The notes below the pieces were generated by a model. That model ran no database searches and was not told the origin of the DNA. It saw nothing but the letters and a program-made list of their open reading frames with translations. The position numbers were made by a program, and so were the translations under genes. This document shows, one piece after another, positions 11,087 through 20,201 of a stretch of DNA of 44,224 nt. Each line of letters opens with the position of its first letter. Position 1 is the first letter of the stretch. Source of the DNA: SLRI01 sp964393275 (GTDB lineage Bacteria; Pseudomonadota; Alphaproteobacteria; Geminicoccales; Geminicoccaceae); assembly GCA_964393275.1 (NCBI GenBank), contig CAYMTA010000034.1, forward strand, positions 1-44,224. Direction: 5' to 3'.

Positions 11087-12832
11087 CTACGAGCGTGCCA
11101 CGGCCTCCGGATTTGCCTCCGGCGTCACGGCGGCCTCGGGCGTCACGGCGACCTCGGGCGGCGGCGGGGTCGACGGGGTGCGCAGCCGGGTCGGGCGCAG
11201 CTCGCCGGCGATCTCGAGGATCGGATAAGCGACCGCCGACAGATGCGAATGAATGCGCTTGAGATCGCGGATCACGTCGAGATGCAGGCTCGACGTCTCG
11301 AGCGACAGCGGCAGCCGGCGGCCGACCCGGAAGAGATGGCTCTCGGCCACCGCCGCTTCCATCTCCCGAAGCTCGATCTTCTCGGCGATCAGCCGTCGCG
11401 CCTCGGCGAGGTCGCCGCGCATGAACAGGCTGAGCGCCATCCGCATGCTGGCGACGATCCGGGCGTGAAAACGCTCGATCTCGGCGAGGCCCTCGTCCGA
11501 GAAACGCACGCCGGCCTTCAGCTTCTTGGTCGCGAGCTCCATCAGGTTGCGATCGATGATGTCGCCGATATGCTCGAAATTGGTGGTGAAGGTCAAAATC
11601 TCGAAGCAGCGGTGGCTCTCCTCGGGCTCGAGCTCGCTCTGGCTCAGCTTCGTCAAATAGAGCTTGATCGCCTCGTGGAGGGCGTCGACCACGTCGTCCT
11701 CGGCCTCGATCCGCTTGACCAGTTCGGGCGTCGCGTTGGCGGCGAAGGCGTCGATGGTCTGCCGCAGCATCCCTTCGACCGTGTCGGCGAGCCGCAGCGC
11801 CTCCCGCGCCGCATTGCCCAGCGCCACGCTCGGCTCCTGCAGCGCCTCCGGATCGAGATGGCGGGGCTGCAGCCGATCGTCGACGGCGCTCGGGCGATCC
11901 GGCATGAGCCGGGTCATCAGCCGGGCGGCGGGGCCGACCAGCGGCAGCATCACGATCGCCAGGAGAGCATTGAACCCAAGGTGGAGGTTCAGGACGAGGC
12001 TGGTGCCGCTGCCGAGATGGGCGAGGAGCCAGGGCCCGATCCAGGGCAGCGCGACGAGCCCGAGCACGGCGCCGCCGGCGCGCATGATCAGATGGCCGAG
12101 CGCCGGTCGCCGGCCGGGCGGCAGGCTCGCCGAGGTGGCGACCAGAGGGGCGATCGATCCCCCGGCGTTCGCCCCGAGAACGATCGCCAGCGCCATGGCG
12201 GGAGGCACCACGCCGGCGCCGACCAGCCCCGCCGCCGTCAGAATCACCGCGATCGAGGAATGCGCCAGCCAGGTCAGGAGCGCGGCCAGCGCCGCCGTGA
12301 AGATGATGTCGCCCTCGAGCGCCTCGAGCACCACGGCCAGAGCCGGCGAGGTGCGCAGGGGCTCGGACGACGTCACCACGAGGCGCAGGGCGAGCATGAT
12401 CAGCCCGACGCCGATCAGCGCCCGGCCGAGCTGCCGCACGCGCGGCGACGGGCCGATGGTGAAGCAGCCGAAGCCGACGATGATCGCCATGGGCGAGAGC
12501 CAGTGGAGATCGATGGCGAGGAGCTGGGCCACCACCGCCGTGCCGATATCGGCGCCGAGCATCACCGCCAGCGCCGCGGCGAGGGTCACCAGCTTGCGCT
12601 CGGCGAAGGCGCTGACGATCAGCGCCGTCGCCGTGCTGCTCTGCAGGGGCACGGTCACGAGAAACCCGGCCCCGAGGGCGCTCAGGCGATTGCCGGACGC
12701 CGCCTTGAGCAAGCCGCGCAGGGACGCGCCGAGGGCCCGCGAGACGCCGGTGCGAACCATCCGCACGCCCCAGAGCAGGAGCGCTATGCCGCCCATGAGC
12801 TGGATCAGGAAGCCGGTGGCGGTCAGTTCCAC
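11087..12832 (-). CDS. Na/Pi cotransporter family protein with PhoU-like domain
   Basis: This 581-residue inner-membrane protein belongs to the Na+/phosphate cotransporter II family (NptA/YjbB type), which moves phosphate with sodium. Two inverted membrane repeats are visible: the first has the signature LQSSTATALIVSAF, the second LGANAGGSIAPLVATSASL. About eight to ten hydrophobic segments fill residues 1-310. The C-terminal third (about 330-545) is helical and PhoU-like, with repeated acidic helices such as ELVKRIEAEDDVVDALHEAI. It ends in a low-complexity tail of Pro, Thr, Val and Ala. The start is a GTG at 12832. It lies between hisS and prfA, where most relatives are thought to have no such gene, so it may be an insertion into a conserved gene order. 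Confidence 0.9.
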   Translation of the reverse strand: MELTATGFLIQLMGGIALLLWGVRMVRTGVSRALGASLRGLLKAASGNRLSALGAGFLVTVPLQSSTATALIVSAFAERKLVTLAAALAVMLGADIGTAVVAQLLAIDLHWLSPMAIIVGFGCFTIGPSPRVRQLGRALIGVGLIMLALRLVVTSSEPLRTSPALAVVLEALEGDIIFTAALAALLTWLAHSSIAVILTAAGLVGAGVVPPAMALAIVLGANAGGSIAPLVATSASLPPGRRPALGHLIMRAGGAVLGLVALPWIGPWLLAHLGSGTSLVLNLHLGFNALLAIVMLPLVGPAARLMTRLMPDRPSAVDDRLQPRHLDPEALQEPSVALGNAAREALRLADTVEGMLRQTIDAFAANATPELVKRIEAEDDVVDALHEAIKLYLTKLSQSELEPEESHRCFEILTFTTNFEHIGDIIDRNLMELATKKLKAGVRFSDEGLAEIERFHARIVASMRMALSLFMRGDLAEARRLIAEKIELREMEAAVAESHLFRVGRRLPLSLETSSLHLDVIRDLKRIHSHLSAVAYPILEIAGELRPTRLRTPSTPPPPEVAVTPEAAVTPEANPEAVARS

Positions 12833-12868
12833 AGCATCGAGAGCCTCGAAAATCGCTTCGAAAGACCG

Positions 12869-12898
12869 GCTTTAGCGCGGATCGAGCACAATCGTCAA
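12869..12898 (-). promoter_or_regulatory. Candidate sigma-70-type promoter before the Na/Pi cotransporter gene
   Basis: The minus strand reads TTGACG, 18 bases, TAAAGC, ending about 37 bases before the GTG start at 12832. The -35 box matches the consensus at 5 of 6 positions; the -10 box is weak. It falls in the 84-base gap after hisS, so the transporter gene, and prfA-prmC behind it, may have their own promoter. Confidence 0.35.
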
Positions 12899-12916
12899 AG
12901 GTCCGTCATCGATTTG

Positions 12917-14173
12917 TCACGCAAGAGCGCCCCGGCAGGCCCCCAGGTGCCGCACGAGGTCGGTCCGCTGCAGCACCCGCTCCTCGCCACTGTCGAGATC
13001 GCGCAGCTTGACCACGCCCGCAGCCAGCTCGTCGTCGCCGAGCGAGAGCGCGAAGCGGGCGGCGGCCCTGTCGGCCCGCTTCATGCGCTGGCCGGGCTTG
13101 CCCTTGAAGGCGAGCTCGACCGCGATCCCCGCCGACCGCAGCTCGGCCGCGAGCAGCCGCGCCGCCCGCTCGGCCGCCGCCCCGATCGGCACGATCGCCA
13201 CCGGCCGCGGCCGGGGCACCTCGGCTCCCGCCAGGAGCGCCAGCCGCTCGACCCCGGCGGCCCACCCGACCCCCGGCGTCGGCGGGCCGCCGATCTCCTC
13301 GACCAGGCCGTCATAGCGGCCACCGGCGATCACGGCTCCCTGGGCGCCGAGCTGGTCGGTGATGAACTCGAAGGCGGTATGGGTGTAGTAGTCGAGGCCG
13401 CGCACCAGCCTCGGGTTCAGCCGATAGGCGATGCCGAGCTCGTCGAGCCCGTCCCGGACCGCCTGGAAGAAGTCCCGGCTCATCTCGTTGAGGGAATCCT
13501 CGAGCCTCGGGGCACCCTCGACGATCGCCCGGTCGCCCGCATCCTTGCTGTCGAGGATGCGCATCGGGTTGCGGCCGAGGCGCAGACGGCTGTCCTGGGA
13601 AAGCCGGTCGGCAAAGCCCTCGAGATAGGCCACCAGCTCTTGCCGATAGGCCTGCCGGCTCGCCGGGTCGCCCAGCGTGTTGAGCTCGAGCGTGACCCGG
13701 TCGGCGACCCCGAGCGCCGCCAGGATCTGGGCACCGAGCGCGATCACCTCGACGTCGCCCTGGGGCTCGGCCGCGCCGATCAGCTCGGCGCCGATCTGGT
13801 GGAACTGCCGAAGCCGGCCCTTCTGCGGCCGCTCGTAGCGGAACATCGGCCCGGCGTAGAAGAGCTTGAGCGGCAGGCTCTGCAGCATGCCGTTCGAGAT
13901 CGCGGCCCGGGCGACGCCGGCCGTGTTCTCGGGGCGCAGCGTCAGCCGGTCGCCGCCCCGGTCCTCGAAGGTGTACATCTCCTTGGTCACCACGTCCGAG
14001 GTGTCGCCCAGCGTGCGCTGGAAGACCTCGGTGAGCTCGAGGATCGGCGTCGCGATCTCCTCGTAGCCGTAGAGCTCGGCGGTGGCCCTGCCGGTCTCGA
14101 TCACGTGGCGGTGGCGGCGGATGGTCTCGCCGAAGAGGTCGTGCATGCCGCGTACCGGCCGGATGCTGGCCAT
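12917..14173 (-). CDS. hisS: Histidine--tRNA ligase
   Basis: HisRS charges tRNA-His with histidine in the cytoplasm. The 418-residue product has the class II synthetase core. Motif 2 lies in FRYERPQKGRLRQFHQIGAE, the HisA histidine-binding motif is LVRGLDYYTHTAFE, and motif 3 is in GVGWAAGVERLALL. The C-terminal anticodon-binding domain follows (VAIVPIGAAAERAARLLAAELR onward). The ATG at 14173 (MASIRPVRGMHDLF) was chosen because RPVRGMHD is the conserved beginning of the family and GGAG lies upstream; in-frame codons further upstream run into ispG. It follows ispG by 37 bases. Confidence 0.97.
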   Translation of the reverse strand: MASIRPVRGMHDLFGETIRRHRHVIETGRATAELYGYEEIATPILELTEVFQRTLGDTSDVVTKEMYTFEDRGGDRLTLRPENTAGVARAAISNGMLQSLPLKLFYAGPMFRYERPQKGRLRQFHQIGAELIGAAEPQGDVEVIALGAQILAALGVADRVTLELNTLGDPASRQAYRQELVAYLEGFADRLSQDSRLRLGRNPMRILDSKDAGDRAIVEGAPRLEDSLNEMSRDFFQAVRDGLDELGIAYRLNPRLVRGLDYYTHTAFEFITDQLGAQGAVIAGGRYDGLVEEIGGPPTPGVGWAAGVERLALLAGAEVPRPRPVAIVPIGAAAERAARLLAAELRSAGIAVELAFKGKPGQRMKRADRAAARFALSLGDDELAAGVVKLRDLDSGEERVLQRTDLVRHLGACRGALA

Positions 14174-14210
14174 GGTCCAATGAGCTCCGCTGGCGGAAGG
14201 ATGAGCAGGG

Positions 14211-15446
14211 TCAGGCGACGGGCCGGGCGAAGCGCTTCTCGACATAGCGCTCGACCAGATCCTGGAACTCCTCGGCGATATGCTCGCCGCGCAGGGTCGT
14301 GGCCTTCGCCCCGTCGATGAAGACCGGGGCCACCGGGCTCTCGCCGGTGCCGGGCAGGCTGATGCCGATATCGGCATGCTTGCTCTCGCCCGGGCCGTTG
14401 ACGATGCAGCCCATGACCGCCACCTTGAGCGTCTCGACGCCGGGATAGCGGGCCTGCCAGCCCGGCATCTGCGCCGCGAGATAGGTCTCGATCCTGAGCG
14501 CCAGCTCCTGGAAGAAGGTGCTGGTCGTGCGCCCGCAACCGGGGCAGGCGGCCACCTCGGGCGCGAAGCTGCGCAGGCCCAGGGACTGCAGGATCTCCTG
14601 GCAGACCCTGACCTCGGTCGTCCGGCTCTCGCCCGGCCGCGGCGTCAGGGAGCAGCGGATGGTGTCGCCAATGCCCTCGGTCAGGAGGACGGAGAGGGCG
14701 GCGGCGCTCGCGGCGATGCCCTTCGAGCCCATGCCCGCCTCGGTCAGGCCGAGATGCAGCGCGTAGGGGCCGCGCCGGGCCAGCTCGCGGTAGACGGCGA
14801 TCAGGTCGGGCACCCGGCTGACCTTGGCCGAGATGACGATGCAATCCGCGCCGAGCCCCATGCGCTCGGCATGGGCCGCACTCTCGAGGGCCGAGCGTAC
14901 GAGCGCCTCGCGCAGCACGAAATCGGCGCTCTCGGGCACGGGCGAGCCGGCGTTCTCGTCCATCAGCCGGGCCGCCAGCGCCTGGTCGAGCGAGCCCCAG
15001 TTGACGCCGATCCGCACCGGCCGGTCGGCGGCGAGCGCCGCCTCGATCATCGCCTCGAACTGCCGGTCACGCTTGTCGCCGAAGCCGACATTGCCCGGGT
15101 TGATGCGCAGCTTGGCGAGGCTTCGCCCGAGCTCCGGCACCGCCGCCAGCAGCCGGTGGCCGTTGTAGTGGAAGTCGCCGACCAGGGGGACGCCGTGGCC
15201 GAGCAGGTCGAGCCGCTCGCGCAGGGCCGGCACCGCCCGGGCCGCCGGCTCGTCATTGACCGTGACGCGGACGATCTCCGAGCCCGCCCGGGCGAGCTCG
15301 ATCACCTGCCGCAGGGTGGCATCCAGATCGGAGGTGTCGGTGTTGGTCATCGACTGGACCACGACCGGCGCGCCCCCGCCGATCGTGACGCCACCGACCC
15401 GAACTGCCACCGTCGGCCGGCGACGCACCTCGGCGAGGGCCACCAT
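14211..15446 (-). CDS. ispG: 4-hydroxy-3-methylbut-2-en-1-yl diphosphate synthase (GcpE)
   Basis: IspG converts the cyclic diphosphate MEcPP to HMBPP in the non-mevalonate isoprenoid pathway, using a 4Fe-4S cluster. The product is 411 residues. The N-terminal TIM barrel begins with VGGVTIGGGAPVVVQSMTNTDT. Cluster cysteines are visible in CPGCGRTTSTF and in VAVMGCIVNGPGESKHADIG, both hallmarks of the family. The ATG at 15446 lies 5 bases after the stop of the RodZ-like gene. The long in-frame extension upstream is only the RodZ-like gene read in the wrong frame. The order RodZ-like - ispG - hisS is common in alphaproteobacteria. Confidence 0.97.
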   Translation of the reverse strand: MVALAEVRRRPTVAVRVGGVTIGGGAPVVVQSMTNTDTSDLDATLRQVIELARAGSEIVRVTVNDEPAARAVPALRERLDLLGHGVPLVGDFHYNGHRLLAAVPELGRSLAKLRINPGNVGFGDKRDRQFEAMIEAALAADRPVRIGVNWGSLDQALAARLMDENAGSPVPESADFVLREALVRSALESAAHAERMGLGADCIVISAKVSRVPDLIAVYRELARRGPYALHLGLTEAGMGSKGIAASAAALSVLLTEGIGDTIRCSLTPRPGESRTTEVRVCQEILQSLGLRSFAPEVAACPGCGRTTSTFFQELALRIETYLAAQMPGWQARYPGVETLKVAVMGCIVNGPGESKHADIGISLPGTGESPVAPVFIDGAKATTLRGEHIAEEFQDLVERYVEKRFARPVA

Positions 15447-15451
15447 GCCGG

Positions 15452-16648
15452 TCAGCGCAGCCGGGTGAGGAGCGAATCGGGGGCCAGCGACACGTCGCGC
15501 ACGACGGCCCCGCTCTTGCCGAGCGCCCCCACATTCTGCCCGTCGACCCAGATCTCGAGGCCGCCCGCATTGCCGGTCCAGAGCGCCAGATCGTTGCGGT
15601 CGGGAATGACGAAGCGGTCGCCCGCCTCGAGGGTGCGGCTGGTGACGTAGTCGCGGGCCGGGCTCTGCACCTGAATCCAGCTCGCCTCGCGGGCGAGCAG
15701 GACCACCCGCCCGTCCGCCCCGGCGTCGGGCGGTGTCGCGGCGGCCGGCTCCGGGCCGTCCTGCCCGACGGCCGGGGGTGCCTCGAGCCCCGCCAGCAGA
15801 TCGCCGACCGTGCCCGATGCGGGGGGCTCGTCGTCGAGCCGGCGGCCCGCCGCCGCCCGCTCCGCCTCGGCATCGAGGACGAGGCCGGCGAGCGGCCCCG
15901 AGGCCGGCGGCTCGGCGGCGGCCGCCTCGGCGAGATACGCCTCGCTCGTCGCCAGGGGGGCCGGCGGCTGCCCGGCGAGCGGGCCGTTGGCCGGCGTGCT
16001 GCGGGCGACGACGCCGCTCACCGGGGCCTCCTCGGGGGCTGCCCGCGGCGGCTCCGGCGATGCCGCGGCAACGGTGGTCGGGGGCGTTGCCGCGGGTGGT
16101 GACGCTGCCGTCCCGCCCGCAGCCGGCGGCTCCCCCTTCCCGGGCGGCGCCTCGACCTCGTCGAACAGGGTCGCGGCATACTGGCCGATCTCGCCCGGCA
16201 GGGCGCGCACCCGCTGCAGCGCGTCGCCTCCACCGGACTGAACCACGTACCAGCCGCCATAGGCGAGACCGCCGAGCGCGAGGCCCAGAATGACCAGGGG
16301 CAGGCTCGGCAGGCGGTTCTCCCGGGCCGGCTGGCGGACGTTCAGCGCCTGCTCGGCGTCCGCCTTGAGCCCGACCCGCAGCCCGTTCACGACCTCGTTG
16401 CCGTCGAACCCGAGATGATCGGCGTAGCTGCGCAGGAAGCCCATGGCATAGGCGCGGCCGGGCATGGCCGAAAGATCGCCTTCCTCGAGCGCGAAGAGAT
16501 AGGAGGGCTTGATCCGAAGATAGTCGGCGACGTCGTAGAGATCCTCGCCCCGCTGCTGGCGCGCCTCGCGCAGATGGCGACCGACGGCGACAAGTCGCTG
16601 GGCGGAGGTATCGGTGACCGGCTCGGGGGAAGGCGTGCGGCGGGACAC
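15452..16648 (-). CDS. RodZ-like protein: HTH domain, one TM segment, Pro/Ala linker, DUF4115
   Basis: The 398-residue product has an N-terminal helix-turn-helix of the HTH_25/RodZ type (about 15-85: VGRHLREARQQRGEDLYDVADYLRIK, then AMGFLRSYADHLG). One membrane span follows (about 113-136, LPSLPLVILGLALGGLAYGG). A roughly 170-residue linker very rich in Pro, Ala and Glu comes next, then a C-terminal beta domain of the DUF4115 type (VVLLAREASWIQVQ to the end). RodZ anchors MreB and the cell-shape machinery in other bacteria; that role here is inferred from architecture only. The start is taken as GTG at 16648, because upstream in-frame residues look non-coding. Its Shine-Dalgarno is weak, so the start is uncertain. 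The 170 bases before it, down to ptsP, show only a small 5-bp hairpin (16688-16701). Confidence 0.85.
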   Translation of the reverse strand: MSRRTPSPEPVTDTSAQRLVAVGRHLREARQQRGEDLYDVADYLRIKPSYLFALEEGDLSAMPGRAYAMGFLRSYADHLGFDGNEVVNGLRVGLKADAEQALNVRQPARENRLPSLPLVILGLALGGLAYGGWYVVQSGGGDALQRVRALPGEIGQYAATLFDEVEAPPGKGEPPAAGGTAASPPAATPPTTVAAASPEPPRAAPEEAPVSGVVARSTPANGPLAGQPPAPLATSEAYLAEAAAAEPPASGPLAGLVLDAEAERAAAGRRLDDEPPASGTVGDLLAGLEAPPAVGQDGPEPAAATPPDAGADGRVVLLAREASWIQVQSPARDYVTSRTLEAGDRFVIPDRNDLALWTGNAGGLEIWVDGQNVGALGKSGAVVRDVSLAPDSLLTRLR

Positions 16649-16818
16649 GGTTTGGCAAACGTCCAAAGCAGGCGGGCCGAGACGGAGCCTCGAACCCGAG
16701 GTTGCACACTGCGGAGCGGGCTCAGCGCTGGCTCGGCACCCGAGGAGGCTCCTCCATAGCAAACCAAGCTGCCACAGCTAAACCCCGAACTGTCCCAAAG
16801 GTTCAGCCGAGCCGCTGC

Positions 16819-19149
16819 TCAAATCGCACGAAACGTCTGGTCGGGCAAAGCCACCGCGTGATCGTGCGCATAGGCGAGCAGGCGGCGCCTGAGGCTGTGG
16901 TCGGGCAGATCGAGCAAGCCTTGGAGGTAGGCGTTCAACCTGCCCGCATCAAGGGAGCGCAGCATCACCTTGACCGGGCCGATCTGCGCCGGCGACAGCG
17001 ACAGGCGGCGCACGCCCAGACCGATCAGCGCCATGGCCTCGATCGGCCGGCTGGCCATCTCGCCACAGACCGAAAGCGGCACGCCGGCCTCGCGACAATG
17101 CTCGACGAGGCCGCGCAGGAAGCCGAGCGCGGGCGGCGACAGCACGTCGTAGCGGTCGCCCAGCGCCGGCGAGTTGCGGTCGCAGGCGAACAGGAACTGC
17201 ATGAGATCGTTGCTGCCGACCGAGAGAAAATCGACCTCGCGCAGGAGCAGCGGCAATTGCCAGTAGAGGGAGGGCACCTCCATCATCGCCCCGACCTCGA
17301 CCCGCCCCGGCAGCGGCTGGCCCTGGGCCAGCGCCCGCGACCGCTCGAGCTCCAGGAGCCGGCGGGCGGCGCGCAGCTCGGCGACCTCGGCCACCATCGG
17401 AAACATCAAGCGCAGCAGCGGCCGGCCGGCGGCGGCCAGGAGCATGGCGCGGAGCTGGTGGCGCAGCACGACCGGCCGGTCGAGCGTCAGCCGCAGCGCC
17501 CGCCAGCCCATGGCCGGGTTCTCCTCCTGCGGCATCCGCCAGTAGGGAAGCTGCTTGTCGGAGCCGATATCGAGCGTGCGAAAGCAGACCGGCCGCCCGC
17601 CGGCCCCGTCGAGCACCGCTCTGTAGTACTCCGCCTGCACGCGCGGATCCTGGAAATCGGGCCGCGACATGAAGGCGAGCTCGGTGCGGTAGAGCCCGAC
17701 GCCTTCGGCACCGGTCGCCTCGAGCTCGCCCAGGTCGACGAGAAAGCCGGCATTGATCGAGAGATCCACGGCCATGCCGTCGGCGGTGATCGAGGGCTGG
17801 TCCTTGAGGCTGCCGAAGAGGCGCCGGCGCTCCTCGCGCGCCTGGCTCGCATCCCTGAAGGCGTCGATGACATCGTCGGTGGGCCGGATGAAGACCTGGT
17901 CGTGCTCGCCATCGAGCACCAGGAGGTCGTCGCCCTCGATCTGCGCCATGGCCCGGCTGACGCGGCCGAGCATCGGCACGTCGAAGGCGCGGGCGACGAT
18001 GGTCACATGCGCGGTCGCCGAGCCCTCCTCCAGGATGATGCCGGCGATCTTGCTCTGGTCGTAGTCGACGAGATCGGCGGCCGAGAGGTTGCGGGCGACG
18101 ATGATCGAGCCCGGCGGCATCAGCGCCGCCTCGTGCCGGCTGTCGCGGCCGGCGAGCAGGCGCAGGAGCCGCTCCGCCAGATCCTCGAGGTCGAGCAGCC
18201 GCTCGCGCAAATAGGGGTCGCTGGCATGGCCGATGCGCAGCTTGGTGTCCTCCTGGACCCGCTTGACCGCGGCCTCGGCGGTGAGGCCGGTCTCGACCGC
18301 CTCGCGCATCCGCCGGCGCCAGCCGCCGTCATGGGCGAACATGCGATAGGTCTCGAGCACCTCCCGATGCTCGCCGGCACCGAGATCGGTGCGCTCCAGC
18401 ATCAGGTCGAGCGACGCCCGCAGGCTCTCCACGGCCGCCTCGAGCCGCGCCGCCTCGGCCTGGGGATCGTCGGCCAGAAGCCGCGTGATCTCGATCCGGG
18501 GCGCATGCAGCCAGGCCCGGCCGATGGCCAGCCCCTCGACCAGCCGGCGCCCCTCGAGCCGGCGTTGCTCGGTGCCGAGACCGGGCAGGTCGGTGTAGCG
18601 GTCCGCATCGACGAGATCGCCCGAGGCCAGCATCTCGGCCAGCACGCTGGCGATGATCTGCAAGGCCTCGACCTCGTCATCGCCATAGATCTTGCGCGCC
18701 CGGTTCTGCACGACGAGCACGCCGACCACCCGGCCGGTGCGCACCACCGGCACGCCGAGGAACGAGCTGTAGAGATCCTCGCCGGTCTCCGGGAAGAAGC
18801 GGAAATTGGCGTGGCCCTGGGCGTCGTCGGTGTTGATCAGCGTGCCGGAGGCGGCGATCGTGCCGACCAGGCCCTGGCCCACCGCCATCCGGGTGCGGTG
18901 CACGGCCTCGGGTGCCAGGCCCTCCGTGGCGAAGAGCTCGAGCACCTCGCCGGCCCGCAGCGCATAGATCGAGCAGACCTCGGCGACCAGGTTGGCGGCG
19001 ATCAGCGAGACGATGCGGTCGAGCCGGGCCTGCGGGTCGATCGGCAGGGCCACCACCTCGACCAGCCGCCGCAGCAGCTGCCTGGCCCCGGTCAGCTCGA
19101 CGCTGCGCCGCCCGGACGAGCCCTCCCCGCCGCGCCGGGCGGCCGCCAT
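16819..19149 (-). CDS. ptsP: Phosphoenolpyruvate-protein phosphotransferase, nitrogen PTS (EI-Ntr)
   Basis: EI-Ntr takes phosphate from PEP and passes it to NPr and then EIIA-Ntr, a signalling relay tied to nitrogen and potassium state. The 776-residue protein begins with a GAF domain (about 30-165: LDRIVSLIAANLVAEVCSIY; VGQGLVGTIAASGTLINTDD) that sets EI-Ntr apart from sugar EI; GAF binds glutamine in some relatives. The phospho-histidine site is visible in GSATAHVTIVAR. The PEP-binding TIM barrel has GLYRTELAFMSRPD and SVCGEMASRP. Neither ptsN nor the NPr gene is in the window. It starts 2 bases after the nitronate monooxygenase-like gene stops, so the two are tightly coupled. Confidence 0.96.
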   Translation of the reverse strand: MAAARRGGEGSSGRRSVELTGARQLLRRLVEVVALPIDPQARLDRIVSLIAANLVAEVCSIYALRAGEVLELFATEGLAPEAVHRTRMAVGQGLVGTIAASGTLINTDDAQGHANFRFFPETGEDLYSSFLGVPVVRTGRVVGVLVVQNRARKIYGDDEVEALQIIASVLAEMLASGDLVDADRYTDLPGLGTEQRRLEGRRLVEGLAIGRAWLHAPRIEITRLLADDPQAEAARLEAAVESLRASLDLMLERTDLGAGEHREVLETYRMFAHDGGWRRRMREAVETGLTAEAAVKRVQEDTKLRIGHASDPYLRERLLDLEDLAERLLRLLAGRDSRHEAALMPPGSIIVARNLSAADLVDYDQSKIAGIILEEGSATAHVTIVARAFDVPMLGRVSRAMAQIEGDDLLVLDGEHDQVFIRPTDDVIDAFRDASQAREERRRLFGSLKDQPSITADGMAVDLSINAGFLVDLGELEATGAEGVGLYRTELAFMSRPDFQDPRVQAEYYRAVLDGAGGRPVCFRTLDIGSDKQLPYWRMPQEENPAMGWRALRLTLDRPVVLRHQLRAMLLAAAGRPLLRLMFPMVAEVAELRAARRLLELERSRALAQGQPLPGRVEVGAMMEVPSLYWQLPLLLREVDFLSVGSNDLMQFLFACDRNSPALGDRYDVLSPPALGFLRGLVEHCREAGVPLSVCGEMASRPIEAMALIGLGVRRLSLSPAQIGPVKVMLRSLDAGRLNAYLQGLLDLPDHSLRRRLLAYAHDHAVALPDQTFRAI

Positions 19150-19151
19150 GG

Positions 19152-20198
19152 TCAGCCGCCGACGGCCGCGAGCGGCCCCGCGTCGGTCCGCGCCAGGGCG
19201 GCCTCCGTCTGGCCGACCAGCTCGGCCATGATCTCCGCCACGGGCTGCTCGGCCTTGACGAAGCCGACCGACTGGCCAGCCATCAAGGAGCCTTCCTCGA
19301 CATCGCCCTCGATCACCGCCCGGCGCAGGGCCCCGGCCCAGAAATGCTCGATCGCCAGGGACGCCTCCTCGAGGCTCAGCTCGCCCCGCCGGTAGCGGCC
19401 GATCACCTCGACCTGCATCTCGGCGAAGCGGCGCGTGCCGCTGTTGCCGAGGGCGCGGACCGGAATGACCTTGAAGGCCGGATCGACCTGCACCGAAGGC
19501 TGCGCGTCCCGGGCGGCGGCCCTGATGAACGCCTTCTTGAAATTCGGATGCGCGATCGATTCGCGGGCGCAGACGAAGCGCGTGCCCATCTGCACGCCGG
19601 CGGCCCCCATGCGCAGGAAGGCGGCGATCCCCTCGCCATGGCCGATGCCGCCGGCGATGAAGACCGGCACCTCGGCCAAGAATGGCAGGATCTCCTGGGC
19701 CAGGACCGCGGTCGAGATGGCGCCGATATGCCCGCCCGCCTCCATGCCCTCGATGATCAGCCCGTCAGCGCCCGACCGCGCCAGCCGCTTGCCGAAGGCG
19801 AGCGACGGCGCGAAGCACAGGAGCCGGCGGCCGGCCCCCTTGATCTTGGCGATGGCAGCCCCGGGCGGCTGGCCGCCGGCCAGCACCACATGACTGATTC
19901 CGAGATCCATGCAGACCTCGACCAGTTGGTCGAGGGCCGGGTGCATGACGATCAGGTTGACGCCGAAGGGCCGGCCGGTGAGCGCCCGGGTCGCCATGAT
20001 CTCCCCTGCCAGGAGATCGGGGGTCATCGAGCCGCAGGCGAGCACCCCGAAGCCGCCGGCCTCGGCGATCGCCGCCACCAGATGGCGCTCGGAGACCCAG
20101 GTCATCGCCCCGCCCAGGATCGCCGTCTCGGTGCCGAGCAGCTCGGTGCCGCGCCGCCAGAGCGCGCGCAGCCTCGGATGGGGCGGCAGGTCCACCAC
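19152..20198 (-). CDS. Nitronate monooxygenase (2-nitropropane dioxygenase-like) flavoprotein
   Basis: The 348-residue protein is a TIM-barrel FMN enzyme of the nitronate monooxygenase / FabK-like family. Visible features are ILGGAMTWVSERHLVAAIAE at the N-terminus, HVVLAGGQPPGAAI, the glycine-rich IIEGMEAGGHIGAIS, and phosphate-binding AGGIGHGEGIAAFLRMGAAG followed by VQMGTRF. Family members oxidise alkyl nitronates or act as flavin-dependent enoyl-ACP reductases, and sequence alone does not decide. The start is GTG at 20198, 3 bases after the lysC stop, and its stop is 2 bases before ptsP. It therefore sits as an in-line gene between lysC and ptsP, which are adjacent in many alphaproteobacteria. 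Confidence 0.85.
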   Translation of the reverse strand: MVDLPPHPRLRALWRRGTELLGTETAILGGAMTWVSERHLVAAIAEAGGFGVLACGSMTPDLLAGEIMATRALTGRPFGVNLIVMHPALDQLVEVCMDLGISHVVLAGGQPPGAAIAKIKGAGRRLLCFAPSLAFGKRLARSGADGLIIEGMEAGGHIGAISTAVLAQEILPFLAEVPVFIAGGIGHGEGIAAFLRMGAAGVQMGTRFVCARESIAHPNFKKAFIRAAARDAQPSVQVDPAFKVIPVRALGNSGTRRFAEMQVEVIGRYRRGELSLEEASLAIEHFWAGALRRAVIEGDVEEGSLMAGQSVGFVKAEQPVAEIMAELVGQTEAALARTDAGPLAAVGG

Positions 20199-20201
20199 CG
20201 G

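Noticed and set aside
14174..14377. Longer hisS start upstream of 14173
   Set aside because: The added residues overlap ispG coding sequence and do not resemble HisRS.
16688..16701. T-loop-like GGTTCGAGG on the minus strand suggesting a tRNA
   Set aside because: It is only a 5-bp hairpin; no acceptor, D or anticodon arm fits around it.
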